From a bacterium (GTDB lineage: Bacteria; Planctomycetota; UBA1135; UBA2386), in contig JANSXC010000026.1 of the NCBI GenBank assembly GCA_024743115.1, positions 1-64,000 of the forward strand: DNA of 64,000 nucleotides, read 5' to 3'. The stretch's first letter is position 1. Each line of letters opens with the position of its first letter. Made by a program: the position numbers and the translations under genes. Below, piece by piece: positions 37,195-45,809 of the stretch. The notes below the pieces were generated by a model, which saw only the letters and a list, made by a program, of their open reading frames with translations, did not search any database and was not told where the DNA came from.

Positions 37195-38064
37195 TCAGCT
37201 GCGCCACAGCCATGGTGCCATCGCCGCCGCGGCTGCCACTCCCGCGAACAACGGCGCGACAGCCCACCGCGGCAGCCCCGCGTGGTGCACGATGTGCGTC
37301 AGATGCCGCCGGTCCCCGACCCAGGGCGCGAGACCGAGCGCGACTCTGGCGCAGACGACCTGCGTGAAGTCGGTGAGCTGGATCGCGACGGCGGTGAGGG
37401 CGAACCAATCGCCGCCGCTGCGCGCGGCGCGCACGGCTGCGATCGCCGTTGCGATGCCGAGCAGGTAGGCGCCGGCGTCGCCGAGGAAGAGGCGGGCGCG
37501 CGGCCAGTTGAACGGCAGGAAGCCCAGCGCCGCCCAGCCGATCGCGGCGAACGGGCCCGTAGCGCCACTGAGGGCGAGCAGGCTCACGGCGGCGAGGGCG
37601 CTCGTGACGCCGTTCATGTTGTCGAGAAAGTTCGTAGCGTTCGTGAGGACGAACGCGAACCCAACGACGGCGACGAACCACATTGGCTCGGCGAACGGGT
37701 CTGCCGTCGCCATGGCGACGAGCCCGCTGGCGACGAACAGGCCGGCGGCTTTGGTGCGCCAGTCGAGGTCGCGGTCGTGTTCCTTGCCGCGGTCGTCGAG
37801 GTAGCCGATTACGGCGGCACACGCCACCGCACCGAGCGACCACCAGTCTCGTGCCAGCCCGAGCCAGAGCGCTGCCGCTGGCAACAGCAGGATGCCGGCG
37901 AGCGGGATCGGCCGGCCGTGCTGCTTGCGGCCCGCTCCCGGCGGATCGTCTGGCAGCCAGCCGATGACCTGGCGGTTGAGCCAGTCCCCGAGCCCGACGA
38001 GCGCGGCCGTTGCCGGCAGCGCGGCGACCGGGAGCAGGTAGGGCTGCAGTTCTTCGAACGTCAT
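37195..38064 (-). CDS. MraY/WecA-like glycosyl-1-phosphate transferase
   Basis: A 289-residue polytopic membrane protein starting at ATG 38064. Family features: GWLPDDPPGAGRKQHGRPIP, VIGYLDDRGKEHDRDLDWR, NATNFLDNMNG, FLGDAGAYLLG, and the HIVHH motif of the C-terminal loop. Such enzymes transfer a sugar-1-phosphate to undecaprenyl phosphate. Peptidoglycan MraY usually lies in a dcw cluster, absent here, so O-antigen or exopolysaccharide initiation is likely. Its start overlaps the nadD stop (ATGA). Confidence 0.85.
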   Translation of the reverse strand: MTFEELQPYLLPVAALPATAALVGLGDWLNRQVIGWLPDDPPGAGRKQHGRPIPLAGILLLPAAALWLGLARDWWSLGAVACAAVIGYLDDRGKEHDRDLDWRTKAAGLFVASGLVAMATADPFAEPMWFVAVVGFAFVLTNATNFLDNMNGVTSALAAVSLLALSGATGPFAAIGWAALGFLPFNWPRARLFLGDAGAYLLGIATAIAAVRAARSGGDWFALTAVAIQLTDFTQVVCARVALGLAPWVGDRRHLTHIVHHAGLPRWAVAPLFAGVAAAAAMAPWLWRS

Positions 38065-38708
38065 CGCGCGCGGTAGAGCGCGTGGGTCGCCGCATACTCG
38101 GCGACCGCGGGCGCGAGTTCGGGAGTGGGGGAGCCCGCCGCGAGCCGGGCGCGGAGATCGGTCGCGGCGACGGCGTCGGCGGGCAGCTGCAGGACATGGG
38201 CCAGGAGCTTCCGGCGCTCTGCCGGCGTCAGGTCGAGTGTGTGCAACCGCTCGGGGTCGATCGGGTAGCCGGTGCGCGGCCACGTCACGATGGTCGCGAG
38301 GGCCAGGATGCGGTGGTGCTCGCGCCAGCTGGGCAGCAGGGGCAGGTTGTCGCTGCCGATCAGGAAGAACAGCGGTCGACCGGCGTGTTCGGCGGCGAGT
38401 TCGGCCAGCGTGTCGGCGGTGAACGATCGCCCCGAACGTCGGATCTCGCGATCGTCGACCGTCACCGCCGGCAGCTCGCCGAATGCCAGCCGGCACATTG
38501 CCAGCCGGTGCTCGGCGCCGGTCATCCCGGAGTCCTGCTTGTGGGGGTGGTCGCCCGCCGGGATCACGAGAACGCTTGTCACCGGCAGTTGCGACAGCGC
38601 TTCGCCGGCCAGGCGCAGGTGGGAGCAATGCGGTGGATCGAATGACCCGCCCAGGATCGCGATCCCGGCTCCGGCCTGATCGTCGTCCTGCCTCGTCGAA
38701 ACGCCCAT
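38061..38708 (-). CDS. nadD: Nicotinate-nucleotide adenylyltransferase
   Basis: NAD biosynthesis enzyme joining nicotinate mononucleotide and ATP. The 215 residues have GGSFDPPHCSHLRLA at the nucleotidyltransferase HxGH-type site (here HCSH), FLIGSDNLPLLPSWR, and ISSTxIR-like spacing lost in a divergent C-terminus. It is in an operon with the downstream transferase. Confidence 0.88.
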   Translation of the reverse strand: MGVSTRQDDDQAGAGIAILGGSFDPPHCSHLRLAGEALSQLPVTSVLVIPAGDHPHKQDSGMTGAEHRLAMCRLAFGELPAVTVDDREIRRSGRSFTADTLAELAAEHAGRPLFFLIGSDNLPLLPSWREHHRILALATIVTWPRTGYPIDPERLHTLDLTPAERRKLLAHVLQLPADAVAATDLRARLAAGSPTPELAPAVAEYAATHALYRAR

Positions 38709-38773
38709 CGCTCGGCGATCGAGGCTACCTCGCCGCCCGGTCCACGGCGCGGCCGAAGTTGCTCAAAAGCCAG

Positions 38774-38802
38774 TTGCACCGCGTTTTGGCGCGAGTTAGG
38801 TT
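38774..38802 (+). promoter_or_regulatory. Candidate promoter for small lipoprotein
   Basis: TTGCAC (38774-38779), 17-base spacer, TAGGTT (38797-38802), upstream of the gene at 38868 and divergent from nadD. Confidence 0.5.
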
Positions 38803-38867
38803 TCCCGACTCAACCCGGCGCCCGCCCCGGCGCCGCTCTCCCGCTGGACCCCTCTCCGCACTCCAAA

Positions 38868-39233
38868 ATGCGTAAGCTTGCACTCGTTCTTGCCCTTCTG
38901 CCGATGGCCGCCTGCTCGTCCTGGGGTGGTGGTATCACCCAGGAACAGCGCGACAAGGGCATCAAGAGCGTCTCGGCCCTGAGCAGCGACTACGAAAGCA
39001 AGGCTTTCTGGACTCGCCTGGACCAGAGCGCGGATGGCCGCTCGAACGCCTTCGGCCGCGACCTGCGCCGCGTCGGCGACTTCTTCGATCGCCACTTCTG
39101 GAACTACGACGCCAACGATCCGTACGTGAACTACCCGACGGACACGACGCGTCTCGGCCACTCGGCCCGCGCGGGCGCCAGCTTCCTCTCGTCGCTGCCG
39201 GTTGTCGGCGACGTTTGGACCTACGTGCGCTAG
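38868..39233 (+). CDS. Small hypothetical lipoprotein
   Basis: A 121-residue protein with signal and lipobox (LALVLALLPMAACSSW). The mature part is rich in Asp, Phe and Tyr (DYESKAFWTRLDQSADG, RHFWNYDANDPYVNYP) and ends in a Leu/Val-rich stretch. Unknown family. It has its own likely promoter and sits with a terminator 160 bases downstream. Confidence 0.75.
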   Translation: MRKLALVLALLPMAACSSWGGGITQEQRDKGIKSVSALSSDYESKAFWTRLDQSADGRSNAFGRDLRRVGDFFDRHFWNYDANDPYVNYPTDTTRLGHSARAGASFLSSLPVVGDVWTYVR

Positions 39234-39390
39234 TCGCCGGGCGGGCAAGGGTCGGCCGAGTCTTGTTGCTGGCAGCGACGAGAGGAAGCTGACGCCCGCT
39301 ATTCTTCCGCTCCGGCGCGGAGCCGGCCGCTAGGTGGTCGGCGAGTTGGCTGGCTCGTGGCGCGAGGCGCCCGCTGGCGAACCAAGACAG

Positions 39391-39424
39391 GCCCACGCAT
39401 TCGCGTGGGCTTGTTCGGTTTTGG
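39391..39424 (+). terminator. Rho-independent terminator
   Basis: GCCCACGC-ATTC-GCGTGGGC at 39391-39410 followed by TTGTTCGGTTTT. It is the only clear signal in the 298-base gap 39234-39531; the rest holds no gene or tRNA that I can see. Confidence 0.7.
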
Positions 39425-39531
39425 GGTGGGCTGTGGCGGTGGTTCGCTTGGTCGAACCGGACGGGATGGCCTTTCCCACTCAATCGATCAGTTCGACTTG
39501 GTGGTCGTCGGATCGGGTTGGAACGGCTGAT

Positions 39532-40242
39532 TCAGGCCTGCCAGAGGGCCAGGGTGCGCTTCCGGGCCGCGGGTTCCGGGAGGTCGTAGTCGAGCGTGCG
39601 GGTGAGGCGGAAGCGGCCGAGGCGGTCGGGGGTCTCGGCGCCGTGTTCGAGCCAGAGGACGAGGTGGCCACCGGGACGGCACAGGGGTTCGGCTAGCGGG
39701 GCGACGACTTCGGGGCGGCCGACGGCGCGGGCGGTGACGACGTCGAAGGCGTGGCGCAGGTCCGGGTTCAGGGCCGGGGCCTGGGCGGCGTCGAGTTGGA
39801 TCGCGTCGACAGCGTCGAGGCCGGCGCTGATCAGCGTGGTGCCGATCGCGCGGATCTTCTTGCCAGTCTTGTCCATGAGCACGACGTCGGTGCGCGGGTG
39901 CAGGGCCGCGACGCAGACGCCCGGGAAGCCGTTGCCGGTGCCGAGATCGAGGACGTGATGCGGGGCCAGGCCGGTGCGGACGAACGCGAGGCCATCGAGC
40001 GCGTGCAGCACGAACGCCTGGTCCGGGTCGCGGACGCCCGTCAGGTTGATGCGCTGGTTGATGTCCAGCATGCCGTCGAGGTAGCGCAGCAGCTGGTCGG
40101 CGGCGGTCGGCTTCAGTTCCCCGCCGTGTTGGGTGGCGAAGTCGATGAGGCGGCGGGCGCGATCGGAAACGGCTTCGGGGCTCAACGGGTGCTCGGGGCT
40201 CGTCGGATGGAGGGCGGGTGGTGCCGTCGATCCCGCGGCCAA
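39532..40242 (-). CDS. rsmG: 16S rRNA (guanine-N7) methyltransferase RsmG
   Basis: Methylates G527 of 16S rRNA. The 236 residues have the SAM site VLDLGTGNGFPGVCVA, LMDKTGKKIRAIGTTL, and the family's FDVVTARAVGRPE. The start is TTG 40242, with no internal Met near; the N-terminus is longer than usual. rsmG normally sits with mnmG; here it is alone. Confidence 0.9.
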   Translation of the reverse strand: MAAGSTAPPALHPTSPEHPLSPEAVSDRARRLIDFATQHGGELKPTAADQLLRYLDGMLDINQRINLTGVRDPDQAFVLHALDGLAFVRTGLAPHHVLDLGTGNGFPGVCVAALHPRTDVVLMDKTGKKIRAIGTTLISAGLDAVDAIQLDAAQAPALNPDLRHAFDVVTARAVGRPEVVAPLAEPLCRPGGHLVLWLEHGAETPDRLGRFRLTRTLDYDLPEPAARKRTLALWQA

Positions 40243-40265
40243 TTCGGTTCAGCGGGCGGTTCGGC

Positions 40266-41882
40266 TCAGCGGGCGGTTTCGGGCCCTGCCGTCGGGGCGG
40301 CCGTGGCTGCCGGTTCTTGCGGGCTTGGCCCGCCGGACGTTAGCAGGTCCGTGGGCAGAGCGGGACCGTCAACTCCGGCCGCGTCGCGGGCCGGCTCGGC
40401 ATCGGGTTTCGCGTCCGGTGCCTTGCCGGTCGGCGGTCCGCTGCGGCGGCTCTTCAGCAGGCGCAGCATCAGGTAGCCGAGTAGCGGGCCCGAGACCAGC
40501 GCCGCGGTGCCGATGCGCCACCAGCCGTCGGGCGCGATCGTGAGGTCGATCGCGAGGAGGCCGAACAGGAGCGAGGCGCCGGTCAGAGTGCCGCCGCGGG
40601 CCGTTTCGAGCAGGTCCCGGGTGTGCAGGCCGAGCATCGGCAGCGCCCGTGCGATGGCGTAGCACAGGCCGACGAGGATCGCGAGGCAGGCCGCACTGGC
40701 GAAGCCGAGCACGCCGAACCAGATCGTCAGCGGCACGCCGGCGGCATAGATCGTGATCGCGCGATAGAACTGCGTCGACCGGTCGAACTTCGGTTTGCCG
40801 AGCGCCCAGAACAACGGGCCGACGACGGAGGTCAGGCCCGCGAGGCCGCCGTGGACGGCAAGCAGCGCGAACAGGCCCGGAACGGCGACGTACGCCTCAC
40901 CCCAGATGACGCTGGGTAACGCATCGCCGCACCAGGCGAGCGTGATCGTCATCGGCGCGCCGACCAGCACGAACGCCCGTACGGCGCCCTTCCAGGCGCG
41001 CGCGAGGCGGGCGGGGTCGTTCTTGACCTGGGCATAGGCCGGCGTCGCGACCGGGGCGAGCACGCGCAGGAAGATCTCTTCAGGCAGCTTGGCGAGTCGC
41101 GTGGCGCCTTCGTAGACCGCGACCGCGCCCTTGCTGATGACCTTGCCCACGACGAGCGGCGCGGAGCTGAAGATCATCACGAGCAAGAACGGCGTGCCCG
41201 CGGCACCGACGTTGTAGTGGAAGAGCTCCTTGAGCGTGTCGCGATCGAAGTTCGGTCGCGGCCAGTGCGGCGCGACGACGTAGCTCACGAACGAGCGCAC
41301 GGCGGTCGCCGTAAGGTGACCGAGCACGAGCGCCCAGACGTCGCGCCAGATCCACGCGTAGAGCAGCGTCAGGCCGCTCCCGAGGCACGCGGCCACGAAG
41401 TCGCCGAGTGCCACGCGCCGGAAGTCGAGGCCCTTCATGCGCGCCGCGCGCGCCGGGCTCTGCACCGCGTCGATGAGGCCGTTGAGCGCGAGCACCAAGA
41501 ACAGGCCGGGCAGCCAGTAGCGCGCTTCGGTCTCGGGATCGCCGAAGTACCACGCGAACGGCCAGGCCAGCGGCACGAGGATCAGCGTGATCAGTACGCC
41601 GCGCAGCGCGCGGACCGTGAACACCGTGTCGAGGTAGCGGCGTTCGGCGCCGCGGTCGGACCAGATCGATGCCTGCTCGCCGACGAAGACCGTCAGCGAC
41701 TCGATCACACCGATCCCCGACAGCAAGATCATGAACAGGCCGAGGTCGTCGGTGTTCGTGAGTAGTCGCCAGAGCGCCGCGTACGACAGCAGCTGCACGA
41801 TGCGCTGGCCGCCGACGCCGAGGAACTGCCAGAACAGGCTGCTCAGCGTCTTGCCGAAGAGGTCGGAGCCCGCTGCGCTCAC
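40266..41882 (-). CDS. Lipid-linked polysaccharide flippase (MOP superfamily)
   Basis: A 538-residue integral membrane protein with about 12 hydrophobic helices (YAALWRLLTNTDDLGLFMIL, LVPLAWPFAWYF, FLLVMIFSSAPLVVG, MTITLAWCGDALPSVIW) typical of Wzx-like flippases, and a Pro/Ala-rich cytoplasmic tail (last 70 residues). The GTG start at 41882 overlaps the asnB stop (GTGA), coupling it to asnB. Confidence 0.82.
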   Translation of the reverse strand: MSAAGSDLFGKTLSSLFWQFLGVGGQRIVQLLSYAALWRLLTNTDDLGLFMILLSGIGVIESLTVFVGEQASIWSDRGAERRYLDTVFTVRALRGVLITLILVPLAWPFAWYFGDPETEARYWLPGLFLVLALNGLIDAVQSPARAARMKGLDFRRVALGDFVAACLGSGLTLLYAWIWRDVWALVLGHLTATAVRSFVSYVVAPHWPRPNFDRDTLKELFHYNVGAAGTPFLLVMIFSSAPLVVGKVISKGAVAVYEGATRLAKLPEEIFLRVLAPVATPAYAQVKNDPARLARAWKGAVRAFVLVGAPMTITLAWCGDALPSVIWGEAYVAVPGLFALLAVHGGLAGLTSVVGPLFWALGKPKFDRSTQFYRAITIYAAGVPLTIWFGVLGFASAACLAILVGLCYAIARALPMLGLHTRDLLETARGGTLTGASLLFGLLAIDLTIAPDGWWRIGTAALVSGPLLGYLMLRLLKSRRSGPPTGKAPDAKPDAEPARDAAGVDGPALPTDLLTSGGPSPQEPAATAAPTAGPETAR

Positions 41883-43780
41883 GTCGCCACCAACCGATCG
41901 GTTGCGGGCTGACCGTTGCCGCACGCGAACACGCGGTGCCACGACTCGAGCACGAGCAGCGTGTGCACGGTGAGTGCGTTCTGCTGCATCGTTGCGCCGC
42001 TGTCGAGCAAGCCCTCGAGCCAGGCCGACGGCAGGAAGTCGCGGCAGAAGCCCGAGCGCGCGAGCAGCTGTTCGCGCACGGCACCCAGGCGTTCGGGGGC
42101 GAGCCACTCGGGCACGGAGTTGGGAAAGCCGTGCTTCTTGCGCGTGCTCACGGCCTTGGGCAGGTGACGCGCCGCGAGTTGCCGCAGCAGGACCTTGTTG
42201 TCGTGTTTGCCGCCGAACTTGAAGCGACCCGGGATCGTCATCGCGAACTCGGCGACACGATGGTCGAGGAACGGCACGCGGCCTTCGATCGAAACGGCCA
42301 TCGTCGTGCGGTCGAGCAGGCTGAGCAGCTGATGCGGCAGGTAGGTCTGCGTGTCGACCGCGAGCTGGCTGTTGCGCGGATCGAAGTGCGCGGCCTCGCG
42401 GAAGCGCTCGGCGATCTCGGCGACGTGATCGCGCTGCGTAACGGAAGCGAGGGCGTCGCGGTCACGGTCGGTCAGGTGCGTCATCGCGCGCGCGTGATAG
42501 CTCGTCCGATCCTTGGCGAACGCGCGGATAGCGGCGCGGTCCGCGGCCGGGCGCTTCATGCCGACGGCGCGCGCAGCGAGGCCGTCGCCGAGCACGTGGG
42601 TCAGCAGGCGGTAGGCCTGCGAACGTGACGACAGGCGGTAGTGACCGTAGCCCGCGAACAGTTCGTCGGCGCCGCTGCCAGCGAGCAGCACCTTGACGTG
42701 TTCACTCGCGGCCCGGGCTACGCGCAGCGCCGGGATGAACGCGGGGTCCGCGACCGGTTCGTCGTTGAACCAGGTCGCGGCGTCCAGGTCGGCGAGCAGG
42801 TCGTCCTCATCCGCGGTGATTTCGATCTGTTCGATCCCGAGCTGCTTGCAGACGGCGCGCGCGCACTCGAGTTCGCCGGGGTCGGTGCTCGGGAAACTGA
42901 TTGTGTAGGCGCGCACGTTCGCGTCTGCGGTGTGCGCGTAGTGCGCGATGAGGCTCGAGTCGAGGCCACCCGACAGACTGATACCGATCGGAACGTCCGC
43001 GACGAGCTGCATTCGCGTGGCGTCCGCAAGCAGGGCGTCGAGCTCGTCGAGGCCCGAATCGCCGCGCGTCGTGCGGGGGGTGGCGAGCCGCCACCAGGTT
43101 TCGCGCCGGGGAGCGCGACCGGTCTCGAGGACCAGTCGTTCGCCGGGCATCAGCTTCTCGACGCCTTCGCAGAGCGTCGCGTTGCCGGGCACGTAGAACA
43201 GCTCGAGGAACGGCACGACCTGCGCGGCGTCGATGCGCGGTGTCACGAGCCCGCTCTGAAACAGCGTCTTCAGCTCGCTGCCGAACGCAATGCCGTCCCG
43301 GGTCGTCGCGAAGTAGAGCGGCTTGATGCCGAGACGGTCACGGTAGAGCGTGCAGCTGCCGTCGCGGTTGTCGAACACGCAGATCGCGAACATGCCGTTC
43401 AGCAGGTCGACGAAGTCGCGGCCGTAGTGTTCGTAGAGGAACGGCAGCACTGCGGCGTCCGAGCCCCCCTGCACGTCGACGCCGTGGTCGCGGCGCAGCC
43501 GGTCGCGAAGTTCGCGGTGGTTGTAGATCTCGCCGTTGAACAGCACGCGGATCGCGCCGTCGCCGTTCTGCACCGGTTGATCGCCGGTGACGAGGTCGAT
43601 GATCGCCAGCCGCCGGAACGCGGCCGCGCCGTACGGCTCGACCATGACGCTGTCACTGTCCGGCCCACGATGGGCGATCGCACCGCCCATCCTCACCGTC
43701 CGCGCCTCGAGCTCGGCGACGAGCGTCGCGCAGCCCGGGTGGTCCGGTCGGAAGAGGTAGATGCCAGCGAAACCGCACAT
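41879..43780 (-). CDS. asnB: Asparagine synthase (glutamine-hydrolysing)
   Basis: A 633-residue two-domain enzyme. The N-terminal glutaminase has Cys2 (MCGFAGIY), IAHRGPDSDSV and LFNGEIYNH. The synthetase domain has the ATP loop SLSGGLDSSLIA, the GSGADELFAGY motif and SIEGRVPFLDHRVAEF. Such AsnB-like enzymes in polysaccharide loci amidate sugars as well as free Asp, so the substrate is not certain. It is coupled to the downstream flippase. Confidence 0.88.
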   Translation of the reverse strand: MCGFAGIYLFRPDHPGCATLVAELEARTVRMGGAIAHRGPDSDSVMVEPYGAAAFRRLAIIDLVTGDQPVQNGDGAIRVLFNGEIYNHRELRDRLRRDHGVDVQGGSDAAVLPFLYEHYGRDFVDLLNGMFAICVFDNRDGSCTLYRDRLGIKPLYFATTRDGIAFGSELKTLFQSGLVTPRIDAAQVVPFLELFYVPGNATLCEGVEKLMPGERLVLETGRAPRRETWWRLATPRTTRGDSGLDELDALLADATRMQLVADVPIGISLSGGLDSSLIAHYAHTADANVRAYTISFPSTDPGELECARAVCKQLGIEQIEITADEDDLLADLDAATWFNDEPVADPAFIPALRVARAASEHVKVLLAGSGADELFAGYGHYRLSSRSQAYRLLTHVLGDGLAARAVGMKRPAADRAAIRAFAKDRTSYHARAMTHLTDRDRDALASVTQRDHVAEIAERFREAAHFDPRNSQLAVDTQTYLPHQLLSLLDRTTMAVSIEGRVPFLDHRVAEFAMTIPGRFKFGGKHDNKVLLRQLAARHLPKAVSTRKKHGFPNSVPEWLAPERLGAVREQLLARSGFCRDFLPSAWLEGLLDSGATMQQNALTVHTLLVLESWHRVFACGNGQPATDRLVAT

Positions 43781-43854
43781 GGGGGAAGTCCTGAATTATC
43801 GGTGTCGCGGGGGCTGCACTGGAGCCTCAAGTGCGACTCTCCGCAAGCGGCCTG

Positions 43855-44820
43855 CTACGGCTCTTTGGCCGTTGGCGCGGAGCGTGCGAGAGCGTCATGC
43901 AGCGCGTCGACTCCGGCCGCTGGGTCGAGCCAGGCGATCTCGCGCAACCGCCGCAGCCAGGTCGTCTGCCGGCGGATCAGGCGATGCGTCGAGCGCCGGA
44001 TGCGGTTGCGCAGCTCCTCGCGATCCTTGTAGCGGCCGCGCAGGAAGTCGCGGCACTCGGCGTAGCCGATCGCCGCGCCCGCCGTGCGCGAGAACCCGCC
44101 GGCGCGTTCGATCGCTTCGGTCTCGCTGAGCAGGCCGCGATCGAGCATGGCCTCGGTGCGTGCACGGACCCGGGCGTGCAGGTCATCGCGCTGGCGTTGG
44201 ATCGCGACGATGCGGCACGGCCGCTGCCATTCGGCGCTCTCGAAGTGGTCCTGCTGCGAACTGATCGGCTGCCCCGTGAGCTGCAGGAACTCGAGGGCGC
44301 GCACGAGCCGGCGTTCGTCCCGTGGGTGGATGCGCGCGGCTGCCGTCGGATCCTTGACGGTCAGCTCGGCGTGGAGTGTGCCCGGTTCGGCGGCTTCGCG
44401 CGCGGCCAACGCGGCGCGTAGGTCCGGGTCGGCAGCCGGACCCTGCACCATGCCCTTGAAGAACGCCATCAGGTACAGCGGGGTGCCGCCGACGAACAGC
44501 GCGCCGCGGCCGCGCGACCGGACCTCGGCGAGGGCGTTCGCCGCCGCCTCGCACCAGCGCGCCGTGTCGAACGTCTCGTCGGGATCGACGAGGTCGACGA
44601 GGTGATGCGGCACCCGTTCACGCTCGGCCGCCGTCGGCTTCGCCGTGCCGACGTCCATGCGGCGGTAGACCGCCATCGAGTCCATGGACAGGATCTCGAG
44701 CCCGAGGCGCTCCGCGAGGTCCAGCGCGAGCGCGGTCTTGCCCGCGGCGGTGGGGCCGGTGACGACCCACAGGGGCCCAATAGGGCTCTCGTCCGCGGGG
44801 CTCTCGTCGGGTGCGCTCAC
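43855..44820 (-). CDS. miaA: tRNA dimethylallyltransferase
   Basis: Prenylates A37 of tRNAs reading UNN codons. The 321 residues have P-loop GPTAAGKTALALDLAE, LSMDSMAVYRRMDVGTAKPT, HHLVDLVDPDETF, LFVGGTPLY, DERRLVRALEF and a C-terminal FLRGRYKDREEL. Start ATG 44820 follows a divergent promoter region. Confidence 0.93.
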   Translation of the reverse strand: MSAPDESPADESPIGPLWVVTGPTAAGKTALALDLAERLGLEILSMDSMAVYRRMDVGTAKPTAAERERVPHHLVDLVDPDETFDTARWCEAAANALAEVRSRGRGALFVGGTPLYLMAFFKGMVQGPAADPDLRAALAAREAAEPGTLHAELTVKDPTAAARIHPRDERRLVRALEFLQLTGQPISSQQDHFESAEWQRPCRIVAIQRQRDDLHARVRARTEAMLDRGLLSETEAIERAGGFSRTAGAAIGYAECRDFLRGRYKDREELRNRIRRSTHRLIRRQTTWLRRLREIAWLDPAAGVDALHDALARSAPTAKEP

Positions 44821-44850
44821 GGCAGAGATTCGAACTTACCGGCTGCGGCT

Positions 44851-44879
44851 TTGCACGTCGCGACTTCCACCCTTACTCT
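44851..44879 (+). promoter_or_regulatory. Candidate promoter for the metallophosphoesterase gene
   Basis: TTGCAC (44851-44856), 17-base spacer, TACTCT (44874-44879). The stretch after it has CTCTGCC/GGCAGAG arms around a T7 run. Confidence 0.45.
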
Positions 44880-44951
44880 GCCCCGCCAGTTTTTTTGGCA
44901 GAGCGTCCGGCGAGTGTCCGCCGCCGGCACCGGCCCGTCCGAGACCCCTAC

Positions 44952-45719
44952 ATGATCGCGTTCCTTTCCGACATCCACAGCAACATCGAAGCGCTGTCCG
45001 TAGCGCTCGCCGAAGTCGAGAACGTCGGTGCCGACCGCATCATCTGCCTCGGTGACGTGATCGGCTACGGGCCTCAGCCTCGTGAGGCGTTGGGCACGAT
45101 CATGGACCGAGCCGAGTTCACGATCCTCGGCAACCACGAGCACGGTGCGATGTTCTATGCATCCGACTTCAACCCCCGCGCGCGCGCCGCAATCGACTGG
45201 ACCCGGGACCAGCTGAGCCGTCGTGATGCGCCCCGCGAGGAGAACATGAAGTTCTGGAACTACCTCGACGAGATGAAGAAGGAGGTCCGCGAGAACGCCA
45301 TGCTGTTCGTGCACGGCTCGCCGCGCGACCCGGTCCGCGAGTATCTCGTGCCGCGCGACGTCAACGACAAGGAGAAGATGCAGGGGTGCTTCGAGAAGAT
45401 GGGGGACGCCAACCTCTGCTTCGTCGGACACAGCCACGTGCCCGGCGTCTTCCTCGAGTCCGGCAAGTTCCTGCTTCCCGCGGACATCGGCATGAAGTGG
45501 GACGTCAGCGAGCGCGCGATCGTCAACATCGGTTCGGTCGGTCAGCCGCGCGACGGCGACAAGCGGCTGTCGTTCGTGAGCTACGATGGCACGGATGGCA
45601 CGGATGGGACCGTGCACTTCCACCGCCTCGAGTACGACGTCGCGCAGACGGTGCAGAAGATCCGCGCAATCACGGAGCTGCCCGACTACCTGGCCGATCG
45701 CCTCGAGCAGGGGCGCTGA
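44952..45719 (+). CDS. Calcineurin-type metallophosphoesterase
   Basis: A 255-residue enzyme with all motifs: FLSDIHSN, GDVIGYGPQP, GNHEHG, VHGSP and GHSHVP, so two-metal phosphatase chemistry is very likely; the substrate is not known. In-frame DGTDGTDGT near the C-terminus comes from a 9-bp repeat (45585-45610). It precedes yidC by 90 bases. Confidence 0.88.
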   Translation: MIAFLSDIHSNIEALSVALAEVENVGADRIICLGDVIGYGPQPREALGTIMDRAEFTILGNHEHGAMFYASDFNPRARAAIDWTRDQLSRRDAPREENMKFWNYLDEMKKEVRENAMLFVHGSPRDPVREYLVPRDVNDKEKMQGCFEKMGDANLCFVGHSHVPGVFLESGKFLLPADIGMKWDVSERAIVNIGSVGQPRDGDKRLSFVSYDGTDGTDGTVHFHRLEYDVAQTVQKIRAITELPDYLADRLEQGR

Positions 45720-45809
45720 GTCTTGCCGCTGGTTCGCCCCGCTCGCCCGGCTCGTTTTGCCGCCGCCATCGCTGTCCGCACCCCTTCCGACTTCGTGAGT
45801 CTCGTTTCG

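Noticed and set aside
44820-44882. tRNA-like segment on the minus strand with 7-bp complementary ends (GGCAGAG/CTCTGCC) and GTTCGAATC
   Set aside because: Only 63 bases long, and the T-arm stem does not pair, so a tRNA is not supported; the arms are part of the miaA/metallophosphoesterase intergenic region.
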